Assembly (NCBI RefSeq): GCF_000478985.1
Contig: NZ_AWXB01000065.1
Span: 60,365-124,364 of the forward strand
From: Peptoniphilus sp. BV3C26
Lineage (GTDB): Bacteria; Bacillota; Clostridia; Tissierellales; Peptoniphilaceae
Length of the DNA: 64,000 nt
Direction of reading: 5' to 3'
Shown: piece by piece, positions 56,162-64,000 of the stretch
How positions within the stretch are numbered: position 1 is the first letter of the stretch
How the letters are laid out: each line of letters opens with the position of its first letter
Program-made: the position numbers and the translations under genes
Notes under the pieces: model-generated
Told to the model about the DNA's origin: nothing
Seen by the model: the letters and a program-made list of their open reading frames with translations, nothing else
The model's database searches: none

Positions 56162-59100
56162 TTATAAAAAATTAAATATTGAAATTTGATTTGTAGTATC
56201 CATATTATCAAAGCAGCCTTGATTTTTTAGCATTTCAACAATTGATTTTGTGGCCTTAGTCTTTTCAATAAAGTCCTCTACTGAAATATATTTATAATTT
56301 TCACTAGATTTAACAATTTCATTTGCAATGTTTTCTCCAAGCCCTGGCAAAGACATTAAAGGGACCCTTATATTATTTCCTTCAATTTTAAATTTTTTGG
56401 CATCTGATTTATAAATATCAACTCCCAAGAAATTATAACCTCTTGAAATCATTTCAAGAGCAAGTTCCAAAACCGTTTTTTGGTCCTTGTCCTTTTGTGT
56501 AGGCTTAGGATCGTTGGATATTTCTTGAATTCTTTCCTTTATAGATTTTTGCCCTGCTAAAATGTATTCTAAAGAAAAATCCGATAATTTATTAGTAAAA
56601 TAAGTTGTATAAAAAGCCAAGGGGTAATTTAATTTATACCAGGCAACTCTAAAAGATAACATAACATAAGCAACCGCATGGGCCTTAGGAAACATATACT
56701 TAATTTTTAAACAAGCATCGATATACCAATCAGGAAGAGGAAGTTTTTTCATTATTTCCATTTGCTCTTCTGTCAGTCCCTTTCCCTTACGAACTTTTTC
56801 CATAGTAAAAAATGCCATTTTATTTTCTGCTCCCGCTTGAATTAAATAAATCATAATATCCTCACGAGTTGAAATAACTTGACTTAGCTCTGCTCTTTTT
56901 TCGTCCACTAATATTTCTGCATTATTTGTCCACACGTCAGTTCCATGGGACAGTCCAGAAATTCTTACAAGCTCTGAAAAAGTTTTTGGTTTTGTTTTTA
57001 TGAGCATGCGCTTTACAAAATCCGTTCCAAATTCAGGTATGCCTAAGGTTCCCGTAGGAGTTGAACAAATTTTTTCATCTATTCCCAAGCCTTCAGTTGA
57101 AGAAAACAACTTCATTGTCCTTTCATCATTAAGCTCAATAGTTGAAGAGTTAACTTTTGTTAAATCTTCAAGCATTTTAATAATAGTTGGGCCATCATGA
57201 CCTAATATATCAAGTTTTAAAATTTTTCCATGGAGAAAATTATAGTCAAAATGTGTTGTTATAACATTTGTGCTAGCCTTGTCTGCAGGATGCTGAATTG
57301 GTGAAAAATCAAAAATATCACTTGTCTTTGGAACAATCATAACTCCGCCGGGATGCTGACCTGTGGTTCTTTTTATTCCTACAATTGAACCAGCAAGCCT
57401 ATCTTTTTCCGCTTGTCTTATCATCTTATTTTCATAAAAATCATTTATATAACCGTAGGCTGTTTTTTCTGCAATTGTTCCTATTGTTCCTGCCCTAAAA
57501 ACATACCCCTCTCCAAATAATTCTTCTGTGTATTTATGAGCTACTGGTTGATACTCACCGGCAAAGTTAAGGTCTATATCAGGCTCCTTATCTCCTTCAA
57601 AACCTAAAAAAACTTCAAAGGGAATATTATGGCCATCTCTTCTCATTTCTTCTCCACAAAGAGGGCAATTTTTCACCGGTAAATCTATCCCGGACCCAAC
57701 TGATTTTTCATCTACAAATTCTGAATGTTTACACTTAGGACACACATAATGAGGCGGAAGAGGATTTACTTCTGTAATCCCTGCCATTGTAGCTGCAAAG
57801 GACGAACCAACCGATCCCCTTGATCCTACAAGGTAACCATCTTTATTTGACTTTGTTACAAGTTTTTGAGCAATGATATATAAAACTGCATATCCGTTCC
57901 CGATTATTGAACTAAGTTCCTTTTCCAATCTTTCTTCAACAATTTTTGGTAAATTATCTCCATAGATTTCGTGAGCTTTTTTATAAGTCATTTCTCTTAA
58001 ATCATGTTCAGAGCCCTCTATATATGGTGGAAATTTTCCATCAGGAAGAGGTTTTATTTCTTGGCACATGTTTGCTATTTCTATGGTGTTATCTATAACT
58101 ATTTTTTCTTTTTCCTCACCCAAGTAATTAAATTCCTCCATCATCTCATCGCTTGTTCTAAAATATAGCTTTTGAGGAATTTTTTCTTCTTCCCTGGTTG
58201 GACCTTGTTTGCCATTTAAAACAATTCTTCTGATTAAGTCTTCATGTTGATCTAAATAATAAGAATCGCTGTCTGCAACCACAATTTTATTTAATTTTTT
58301 ACCTATTCGGACAATTTCTTTATTTATATTTATTAAATCATCCTTTGTAAGTTTATCCTGAACAATGTAGTTAATATTGTTATCTATAGGTTGAATTTCC
58401 AAGTAATCATAAAATTCTGCTATTTTTAAAATTTCTTCTTGCGGCTTTTTAAAATAAATTGCCTGCCATAAATCAGATTCTGAATTTCCGCTACCGTATA
58501 AAAGTCCTTGCCTCATAGATTTAAGAAGAGATTTTGGAATTTTCGCTTCTTTGGAAAAGTAGTTTAAATGAGATTGACTTACAAGTTTATATAAATTTTT
58601 AAGTCCTACTTTATCTTTAATAAGAATTGTCATTGATGTAGGAAATAAAACTCCTTTTTTTATATCTTTAAATAATAGATTTATTTCCTCAAAACTTTTA
58701 GGATTTCCTGCAAGACTTAATAATTTTATAAACACATGAGCTGTTGCTTCAGCATCATTTACGGCCCTGTGCGCCCCTATAAGGCTAACTCCGAGGACTT
58801 TTGATATCGCAGATAGATTAAATCTTTTTTGGCCTTTTAAAAGCGCTCTTGAAAGAAATAAGGTATCTAAAACAGGATAATCAAAATTTAAATTTTTATC
58901 ATTCATCTCTCTTCTTATAAAAGAAATATCAAATTGAGCATTATGAGCTACTAAAGTTGATCCTTCAATAAAATTTTTAAAATCATAAATTACCTTATCT
59001 ATTGTGGGCTCATCAGCAAGCATAGCATTACTAAGGCCTGTTAAATTTTGAACCGTCAAAGGAATCTCTCTTTCAGGGTTTATTAGCTGAGAAAATCTGT

Positions 59101-60391
59101 CAACAATTTCTCCATCTACAACTTTTACAGCTCCTATTTCAGTTATCTTATCCCTATAAGGCGAAAGACCTGTAGTTTCAATGTCAAAGACAACATAAGA
59201 ATTGTTAAAATCATGATTTTCGTAATAATCAACTATATTTCCTTCATCTTCTATCATTCTTCCATCTAATCCATATAAAATTTTTATATTGTTTTTTTCT
59301 GCAAACTCGCTTGCTTCTGGAAAGGCCTGAACGTCTGTTAAATCTGTTATGGCAATGGCAGGATGACCCCATTCTTGAGCTTTTTTTGCAAATTTTGAAA
59401 ATTCCGTTACTCCGCTCATAGTGGTCATTTTTGAATGAAGTCTTAGTTCAACACGTTTTTTATTATATTTATCTTCCTTTTCAATCTTTTCAAGCTTTTT
59501 TATATAATTTACCATTATTACATCAGTTTTTGAAAAGCTATCAAAAGTAAATTTACCACAAACTTCCACATAATCATTTACTTTAAAACTATTAAAAAAT
59601 GATTGAGCTTTTTTATTTGAAATAAATACTTTACATTCAATGGAATTGGAATAATCCGTAAGATAAATCATTGCTAAAATTTTTCCACTTTTTGTTTCCT
59701 TACTGTCTAATTTGAAAATATAACCTTTTATTTTTACATTTGTAAATTCAGATGACAAATCATTAATTGAAACTTCTTCACCAGATGTTTTTTTGCCGTA
59801 AGTATTTATTATTTCCTTATCAGTTTTTTTAAATGATAGATTTTGGTTTGCTGCTTGTACACTTTTGCAAGCCTCTTTTTCCATATTTTCCAATTCTTTA
59901 TAATAATCATTTAATAAGTCTTCAGCTTCTTTAAATTCTTCATTAAAAGTTAATTGAAATTTATAATTATCTTTTAAAACTTCATCATTAAGCCTTTTTA
60001 AAGCATCATTATTTAAGATAGCTTTATAAGTAATTTTATCCGGAGCCTCTAAATTTATTGTTTTTAAATCTTCATCAATTTTCAAATCTTCTTTTTTTAA
60101 CCAACTTTGAATTGATGGGCAATTCTTAATTAAAAATGAAAATACCTTATCTTCAATTTCTTTTATTTCTTTTACTTCAAAATAAACATTTACTAGTATT
60201 TCTTTTAAGTAATCTTTTAAGGCTTCCCTTATTTCATTTTTTATTTTCTCATCCAATTCATAGCCTGTAAAAAAAACAAGGTTTAAATCCATTTTTTCTT
60301 CATTAAATTTAATTGATCCTAACTTTATTTCTTCAGCATCTATATTTAATTTTAAATTTAATTTATTTAAAATATTTTTTAAATTAACCAC
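56162..60391 (-). CDS. polC: DNA polymerase III subunit alpha, PolC type
   Basis: A 1409-residue replicative polymerase. Domains in order: N-terminal region (about 1-210), OB fold (about 215-300), PHP (about 313-395, split by the exonuclease), a DnaQ-like proofreading exonuclease (about 400-560; FDIETTG and HRAVNDAEATAHVF), a zinc finger with CPKC and CPLC, and the polymerase core with PDIDLNF. The PHP metal site looks degenerate: RLHSKM and TDLTDV where Bacillus PolC has HLHTPM and TDHAVV. GTG start 60391 has AGGAG 6 nt upstream. Essential for chromosome replication in Gram-positives. Confidence 0.97.
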   Translation of the reverse strand: MVNLKNILNKLNLKLNIDAEEIKLGSIKFNEEKMDLNLVFFTGYELDEKIKNEIREALKDYLKEILVNVYFEVKEIKEIEDKVFSFLIKNCPSIQSWLKKEDLKIDEDLKTINLEAPDKITYKAILNNDALKRLNDEVLKDNYKFQLTFNEEFKEAEDLLNDYYKELENMEKEACKSVQAANQNLSFKKTDKEIINTYGKKTSGEEVSINDLSSEFTNVKIKGYIFKLDSKETKSGKILAMIYLTDYSNSIECKVFISNKKAQSFFNSFKVNDYVEVCGKFTFDSFSKTDVIMVNYIKKLEKIEKEDKYNKKRVELRLHSKMTTMSGVTEFSKFAKKAQEWGHPAIAITDLTDVQAFPEASEFAEKNNIKILYGLDGRMIEDEGNIVDYYENHDFNNSYVVFDIETTGLSPYRDKITEIGAVKVVDGEIVDRFSQLINPEREIPLTVQNLTGLSNAMLADEPTIDKVIYDFKNFIEGSTLVAHNAQFDISFIRREMNDKNLNFDYPVLDTLFLSRALLKGQKRFNLSAISKVLGVSLIGAHRAVNDAEATAHVFIKLLSLAGNPKSFEEINLLFKDIKKGVLFPTSMTILIKDKVGLKNLYKLVSQSHLNYFSKEAKIPKSLLKSMRQGLLYGSGNSESDLWQAIYFKKPQEEILKIAEFYDYLEIQPIDNNINYIVQDKLTKDDLININKEIVRIGKKLNKIVVADSDSYYLDQHEDLIRRIVLNGKQGPTREEEKIPQKLYFRTSDEMMEEFNYLGEEKEKIVIDNTIEIANMCQEIKPLPDGKFPPYIEGSEHDLREMTYKKAHEIYGDNLPKIVEERLEKELSSIIGNGYAVLYIIAQKLVTKSNKDGYLVGSRGSVGSSFAATMAGITEVNPLPPHYVCPKCKHSEFVDEKSVGSGIDLPVKNCPLCGEEMRRDGHNIPFEVFLGFEGDKEPDIDLNFAGEYQPVAHKYTEELFGEGYVFRAGTIGTIAEKTAYGYINDFYENKMIRQAEKDRLAGSIVGIKRTTGQHPGGVMIVPKTSDIFDFSPIQHPADKASTNVITTHFDYNFLHGKILKLDILGHDGPTIIKMLEDLTKVNSSTIELNDERTMKLFSSTEGLGIDEKICSTPTGTLGIPEFGTDFVKRMLIKTKPKTFSELVRISGLSHGTDVWTNNAEILVDEKRAELSQVISTREDIMIYLIQAGAENKMAFFTMEKVRKGKGLTEEQMEIMKKLPLPDWYIDACLKIKYMFPKAHAVAYVMLSFRVAWYKLNYPLAFYTTYFTNKLSDFSLEYILAGQKSIKERIQEISNDPKPTQKDKDQKTVLELALEMISRGYNFLGVDIYKSDAKKFKIEGNNIRVPLMSLPGLGENIANEIVKSSENYKYISVEDFIEKTKATKSIVEMLKNQGCFDNMDTTNQISIFNFL

Positions 60392-60423
60392 AGTTTCTCC
60401 TTATTCTAAATTTTCATAAAAAA

Positions 60424-60464
60424 ATACAGCGTCTTTATCTATATTATATCAAAAGACACTGCAT
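60424..60464 (-). terminator. Terminator after ispG
   Basis: A 13-bp stem (two G-T pairs) with a 15-nt loop and seven T after it on the minus strand lies between the ispG stop and polC. Confidence 0.75.
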
Positions 60465-60474
60465 ATATTTTATT

Positions 60475-61530
60475 TCAATTTAATTTTTCTATTTCTTCTA
60501 AAAGGGCTTCTAATAATTTATTTTCATCAACTGTTCTTACAATTTGACCTTTTTTAAAAATTACTCCCTTTCCATTTCCTCCGGCAATTCCTAAATCTGC
60601 TTCTCTTGCCTCTCCCGGTCCATTTACTCTGCAACCCATTAAGGCAACTTTTATATTTTTATTTATTTTGCCAAAATTTTTTTCAGCTTCATTTACAAGA
60701 GAAATTAAATCTATTTTAGTTCTTCCACAAGTTGGGCAAGAAATTATTTCTATTCCGTCTCTTCTAAGATCTAAAGATTTTAAAATTTCTTTTGCAAGAT
60801 AAACTTCTTCTATAGGATCTGAGGTTAACGAAACACGAATTGTGTCCCCTATTCCTTCTGCAAGTAAAGTTCCTATGCCAATTGCAGATTTTATCGACCC
60901 TGTCTTGGGTGGTCCCGCCTCTGTTACTCCTAAATGTAGCGGAGTATCAATAAGTTTTGAAAATTTTCTGTAAGAATCAATCATAAGTTTTACATTTGAT
61001 GCTTTTAAAGAAACTTTTATATCTTTAAAACCCAAACTTTCCAATTCATTAACTTCTTCAAGGGCACTGTAACAAATTGAATTTTCATTAACTCCTTTAA
61101 AGTCGTCTAAAAATTTTTGTTTTATAGAACCTGAATTTACTCCTACTCTTATAGAAATTCCTTTATCCTTACAGGATTCAACAACTTCTTTTACCTTCCA
61201 CTTTTCTCCTATATTACCTGGATTTATTCTCATTCCGTCAATTCCAAATTTCGCCGCTAAAAGAGCAAGTTTATAGTCATATTGAATATCCGCTATTGTT
61301 GGAATGTGTATTTTTTCTTTTATTTTAGGTATTGCTTGAGCATCTTCAAGGTCATTAATTGCAAATCTTATTATGTCACAACCTGCCTCTTCAAGTTCAA
61401 GTATTTGTTTTACAGTTTCTTCTACATTTTTAGTATCTGTATTTGTCATTGATTGAATTGATATAGGGCTTTTATTTCCAATCGGAACATTGCCTACGTG
61501 AATCAATCTCGTCTTTTTTCTTTCAAACAT
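60475..61530 (-). CDS. ispG: 4-hydroxy-3-methylbut-2-en-1-yl diphosphate synthase (IspG)
   Basis: A 351-residue enzyme of the non-mevalonate isoprenoid route that reductively converts MEcPP to HMBPP. The 4Fe-4S cysteines lie in ISCPTCGRTK and MGCRVNGPGEA near the C-terminus; the TIM barrel opens with IQSMTNTDTKN. IspG feeds UppS, whose gene lies in the same cluster (uppS-cdsA-rseP-ispG). Confidence 0.96.
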   Translation of the reverse strand: MFERKKTRLIHVGNVPIGNKSPISIQSMTNTDTKNVEETVKQILELEEAGCDIIRFAINDLEDAQAIPKIKEKIHIPTIADIQYDYKLALLAAKFGIDGMRINPGNIGEKWKVKEVVESCKDKGISIRVGVNSGSIKQKFLDDFKGVNENSICYSALEEVNELESLGFKDIKVSLKASNVKLMIDSYRKFSKLIDTPLHLGVTEAGPPKTGSIKSAIGIGTLLAEGIGDTIRVSLTSDPIEEVYLAKEILKSLDLRRDGIEIISCPTCGRTKIDLISLVNEAEKNFGKINKNIKVALMGCRVNGPGEAREADLGIAGGNGKGVIFKKGQIVRTVDENKLLEALLEEIEKLN

Positions 61531-61533
61531 TTT

Positions 61534-62529
61534 TTACCTTCTTAAATCTACAAATACTGTAATAAAAATCATAAGACCGATTAAAAATACAAAACCTGCT
61601 AAATTTATAAAAGTTTCAAATTTTTCATTTACCGGTTTTTTTCTTATGGCTTCTACAAGTAATAAAACAAACTTTCCTCCGTCAAGAGCCGGTATTGGAA
61701 GCAAATTTATAACTCCTAAGTTTGCACTTATAAGTCCCGTTATAAATAAAAGGGATATAATACCTTGTTTAGTGCTTTTTCCTATAGTTTTTATAACTCC
61801 AATGGGTCCTGATAAATTATTAAGTCCAGCTTTTCCTGTAATTAACATAGCAAGTGCCTTGAAAACACCCTCAACCACTTGAAAAGTAGTTTTAAAACCT
61901 GCAGAAATAGAAGTTAATAAACTTCTTTTAATAATTGGCGTAAAACCTATTAACTTTCTTCCTTCTTTGTCTTTAAAAGTATTAACTTTAAATTCTTTAT
62001 CTATACCATCACTAAGGACTTTAACTTCCACCTGATCATTTTTTGAATCATTTATAGCGTCGATTATCTCCGCAAAAGTTTTCGTTTCTTTGTTGTCTAT
62101 GCTTACAATCCTATCTCCCGGCATAATTCCTGCAGATTTTGCAGGCATATTATCCATAAGACTTGCAACTTGCGTGGTTTGAACTCCTAAAAATAAACTT
62201 GTTATTGTAAAAATTACAATAGCTAAGACAAAATTCATAAAAGCACCTGCAACTACAACTATCATTCTCTTATAAACAGGGGCACTTCCAAAAGATCTGG
62301 AATCTTGGCTATGGGAATCTTCGCCTTCCATTGCACAATATCCTCCCATAGGAATCGCTCTTAAAGTGTATAAAGTTTCTCCTTTTTTCTTTTGAAATAT
62401 TTTGGGACCCATGCCCACTGCAAACTCGTTAACTTTTATGTCGGAAGCTTTTGCCGCCATAAAATGTCCTCCTTCATGCAGTAATACAACCAAAAGAAAA
62501 ACTATTATTGAACCTAATATCGTTGCCAT
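61534..62529 (-). CDS. rseP: RIP metalloprotease RseP (site-2 protease family)
   Basis: A 331-residue membrane metalloprotease. The zinc motif LLHEGGHFMAAK is in the first helix, with a PDZ domain at about 110-190 and NLLPIPALDGG near the C-terminus completing the site-2 protease set. It cleaves membrane substrates such as anti-sigma factors and signal-peptide remnants. It lies between cdsA and ispG with 10-nt and 3-nt gaps, the standard order. Confidence 0.94.
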   Translation of the reverse strand: MATILGSIIVFLLVVLLHEGGHFMAAKASDIKVNEFAVGMGPKIFQKKKGETLYTLRAIPMGGYCAMEGEDSHSQDSRSFGSAPVYKRMIVVVAGAFMNFVLAIVIFTITSLFLGVQTTQVASLMDNMPAKSAGIMPGDRIVSIDNKETKTFAEIIDAINDSKNDQVEVKVLSDGIDKEFKVNTFKDKEGRKLIGFTPIIKRSLLTSISAGFKTTFQVVEGVFKALAMLITGKAGLNNLSGPIGVIKTIGKSTKQGIISLLFITGLISANLGVINLLPIPALDGGKFVLLLVEAIRKKPVNEKFETFINLAGFVFLIGLMIFITVFVDLRR

Positions 62530-62539
62530 GTTTCCTCCT

Positions 62540-63328
62540 TTATTTTACAATTGAAAAAAGAATATGAACCATAAAAATAACAACTAATATGCTGTCAAAT
62601 CTGTCCAATACTCCTCCGTGACCTGGAAATATTTTTCCATAGTCCTTTATTTTGCAGTCTCTTTTTATTTTAGAGGCAATTAAATCACCAATTTGAGATA
62701 CTATTGAAGCAAGTATTAAAAATAAAATCATGTAAACATTAAAACTTATTCCCAAAAAGGTAAGTAGGGCTAATGAAGATAAAAGGCTTCCCAAGAGTCC
62801 TCCTATAGCCCCTTCCACACTCTTATTTGGACTTACTCTTTCAATTAATTTATGTCTGCCCATAGTAACACCTACAATATAGGCAAAAGTGTCCGTTGCA
62901 AAGGCAATTACAAAGACTAAATAAATATAATAAGTTCCTTCCAAATCATTTATTAAATTAAAAATAAATGGAAGGTAAAAAAAAGAAAAAATTGAATATA
63001 TGGCATCTTGACTTGTATTTTTTTCCCTAAAAACAAATATAAATGCAATTATAAGGGATAAAAATATAGATGCTGAATAATTCAAGTTTATTTCTTTAAA
63101 ATACATATCTGAAATTCTAAGTAAAAACAATAAAATTGTAGGTAAAATTATGCTTGGCATTATTAAATTTATGCCAATATTTTTAAAGGCGTTTTTAAGT
63201 TCAAAAACACCTATTATTGATAAAATAAAAATAGCACTTCTTAAGATTATTCCTCCTCTTGTTAAGACAAAATATAAGGCTATAATCCCAAATACTGCTG
63301 TTAATGTCCTTTTAGAAAGTTGCGACAA
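62540..63328 (-). CDS. cdsA: Phosphatidate cytidylyltransferase
   Basis: A 262-residue multi-helix enzyme that makes CDP-diacylglycerol from phosphatidate and CTP. The family signature is present near the C-terminus: SPNKSVEGAIGGLLGS, GDLIASKIKRDCKIKD and FPGHGGVLDRFDS. Its product is used by PgsA (41225-41755). Its stop-start region abuts uppS. Confidence 0.95.
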   Translation of the reverse strand: MSQLSKRTLTAVFGIIALYFVLTRGGIILRSAIFILSIIGVFELKNAFKNIGINLIMPSIILPTILLFLLRISDMYFKEINLNYSASIFLSLIIAFIFVFREKNTSQDAIYSIFSFFYLPFIFNLINDLEGTYYIYLVFVIAFATDTFAYIVGVTMGRHKLIERVSPNKSVEGAIGGLLGSLLSSLALLTFLGISFNVYMILFLILASIVSQIGDLIASKIKRDCKIKDYGKIFPGHGGVLDRFDSILVVIFMVHILFSIVK

Positions 63329-64000
63329 CTAAAGTCCTCCATATCTGCGATTTCTGTTTTGATATTCAACTATAGCTTCATAAAATTTTTCTTTTGTAAA
63401 GTCCGGCCACAAAATATCTGTAAAATAAAATTCAGCATAAGCAAGTTGATATAACATAAAATTAGAAATTCTTTTTTCTCCACCTGGCCTTATTAGTAGG
63501 TCGATAGGTGCCTGATCATTGGTGTATAAATATTTTTCAAATAATCTTTCTTCAATACTTGAAACAGAAATTTTGTCCCTTAAAACATCTTGAGAAATGT
63601 TTTTACAGGCATTTATTATTTCCATATGAGATCCATAATTCAAGGCAATATTTAATATCATTTTATCATTTTGCTCAGTTTCCTTCAATGCACGTTCTAT
63701 TTCTTTTTGAACAGGAATTGGAAAAGCTTTATAATCTCCACAAAGATTAATTCTAACTCCATTTTTAACAATCCTGTCTAATTGGCTTTTTATATATTTT
63801 ATAAGTAAATCTTCTAAAGCATTTATCTCATCTTCAGGTCTTTTCCAATTTTCAGTTGAAAAAGCATATAAACTTAAACTTTTGACATTTATATTGTAAG
63901 CCGCTTCAACAATATCTATAACTCTTTTTGCCCCTTCCCTATGGCCCATAGGTCTTGGCATAAATCTTTTTTTTGTCCCATCTTCCGTTTCCATCCATTA
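63329..64000 (-). CDS. uppS: Isoprenyl transferase UppS, cut by the right edge and frameshifted near its start
   Basis: Undecaprenyl diphosphate synthase makes the lipid carrier for peptidoglycan. The C-terminal 216 residues are normal (GHREGAKRVIDI, YAFSTENWKRP, IRPGGEKRISNF and the C-terminal YGGL). Just upstream the motif MDGNGRW with the catalytic Asp is in another frame, joined only if one A is removed from the A8 run at 63967-63974 (giving GRWDKKRFMPRPMGH). The true start lies beyond the window. UppS is essential, so a real mutation is unlikely. Confidence 0.88.

Noticed and set aside
1..64000. tRNA, rRNA, insertion sequences or prophage
   Set aside because: Intergenic gaps are short; none shows a tRNA-like fold, transposase reading frame or phage gene by eye.

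Overview
The window is AT-rich, nearly gene-saturated bacterial chromosome, with about 56 protein genes, no rRNA or tRNA genes, no insertion sequences and no CRISPR. All genes but two lie on the minus strand. A long polC, addA/addB-rexB, rny, sepF, divIC, a BMP-type nucleoside ABC operon, a flavodiiron protein and strong AGGAGG ribosome binding sites point to a low-GC Gram-positive anaerobe. Gene order and content suggest Tissierellia, near Peptoniphilus or its relatives; this placement is inference.

Layout, following minus-strand transcription from the right end. uppS (cut by the window edge), cdsA, rseP and ispG make lipids, isoprenoids and envelope. polC follows. The rimP-nusA-ylxR-infB-rbfA-nrnA-truB-ribF translation and RNA operon has a strong promoter and a terminator hairpin in its leader. 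Then come rpsO, pnp, dut, ftsK, rimO, pgsA, cinA, recA and an Mre11/Rad50-like pair whose ATPase is divided over three coupled genes (35620-37969). After a 424-bp spacer with a 70-bp tandem duplication and a near-consensus promoter comes a two-gene operon: a triple fusion of acyl-CoA dehydrogenase, EtfA C-terminal FAD domain and rubredoxin, then a flavodiiron protein. An unknown membrane protein and a BMP lipoprotein/ABC nucleoside importer follow. Next are rny; a xer recombinase, addB, addA, rqcP-like, divIC and S1-protein operon; and tilS-hpt-ftsH. The only plus-strand genes are a two-gene threonine/serine exporter pair (11046-12299). It is transcribed divergently from der-plsY-gpsA, after which come a HlyD-like protein, yggS-sepF-ylmH-lspA-rluD and plsX-acpP-rnc-radical SAM-smc (cut by the left edge).

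Two things stand out. First, the acyl-CoA dehydrogenase/EtfA/rubredoxin fusion beside a rubredoxin:O2-type flavodiiron protein looks like a self-contained electron path from acyl-CoA to O2 or NO. Second, five otherwise conserved genes (plsX twice, the HlyD-like gene, addB, infB, uppS) are each broken by one-base length changes in A7/A8 runs. Several are essential, so homopolymer sequencing error is the likeliest cause and slippage-based rescue is the interesting alternative. Intact proteins are reconstructed below by correcting one base at each site.
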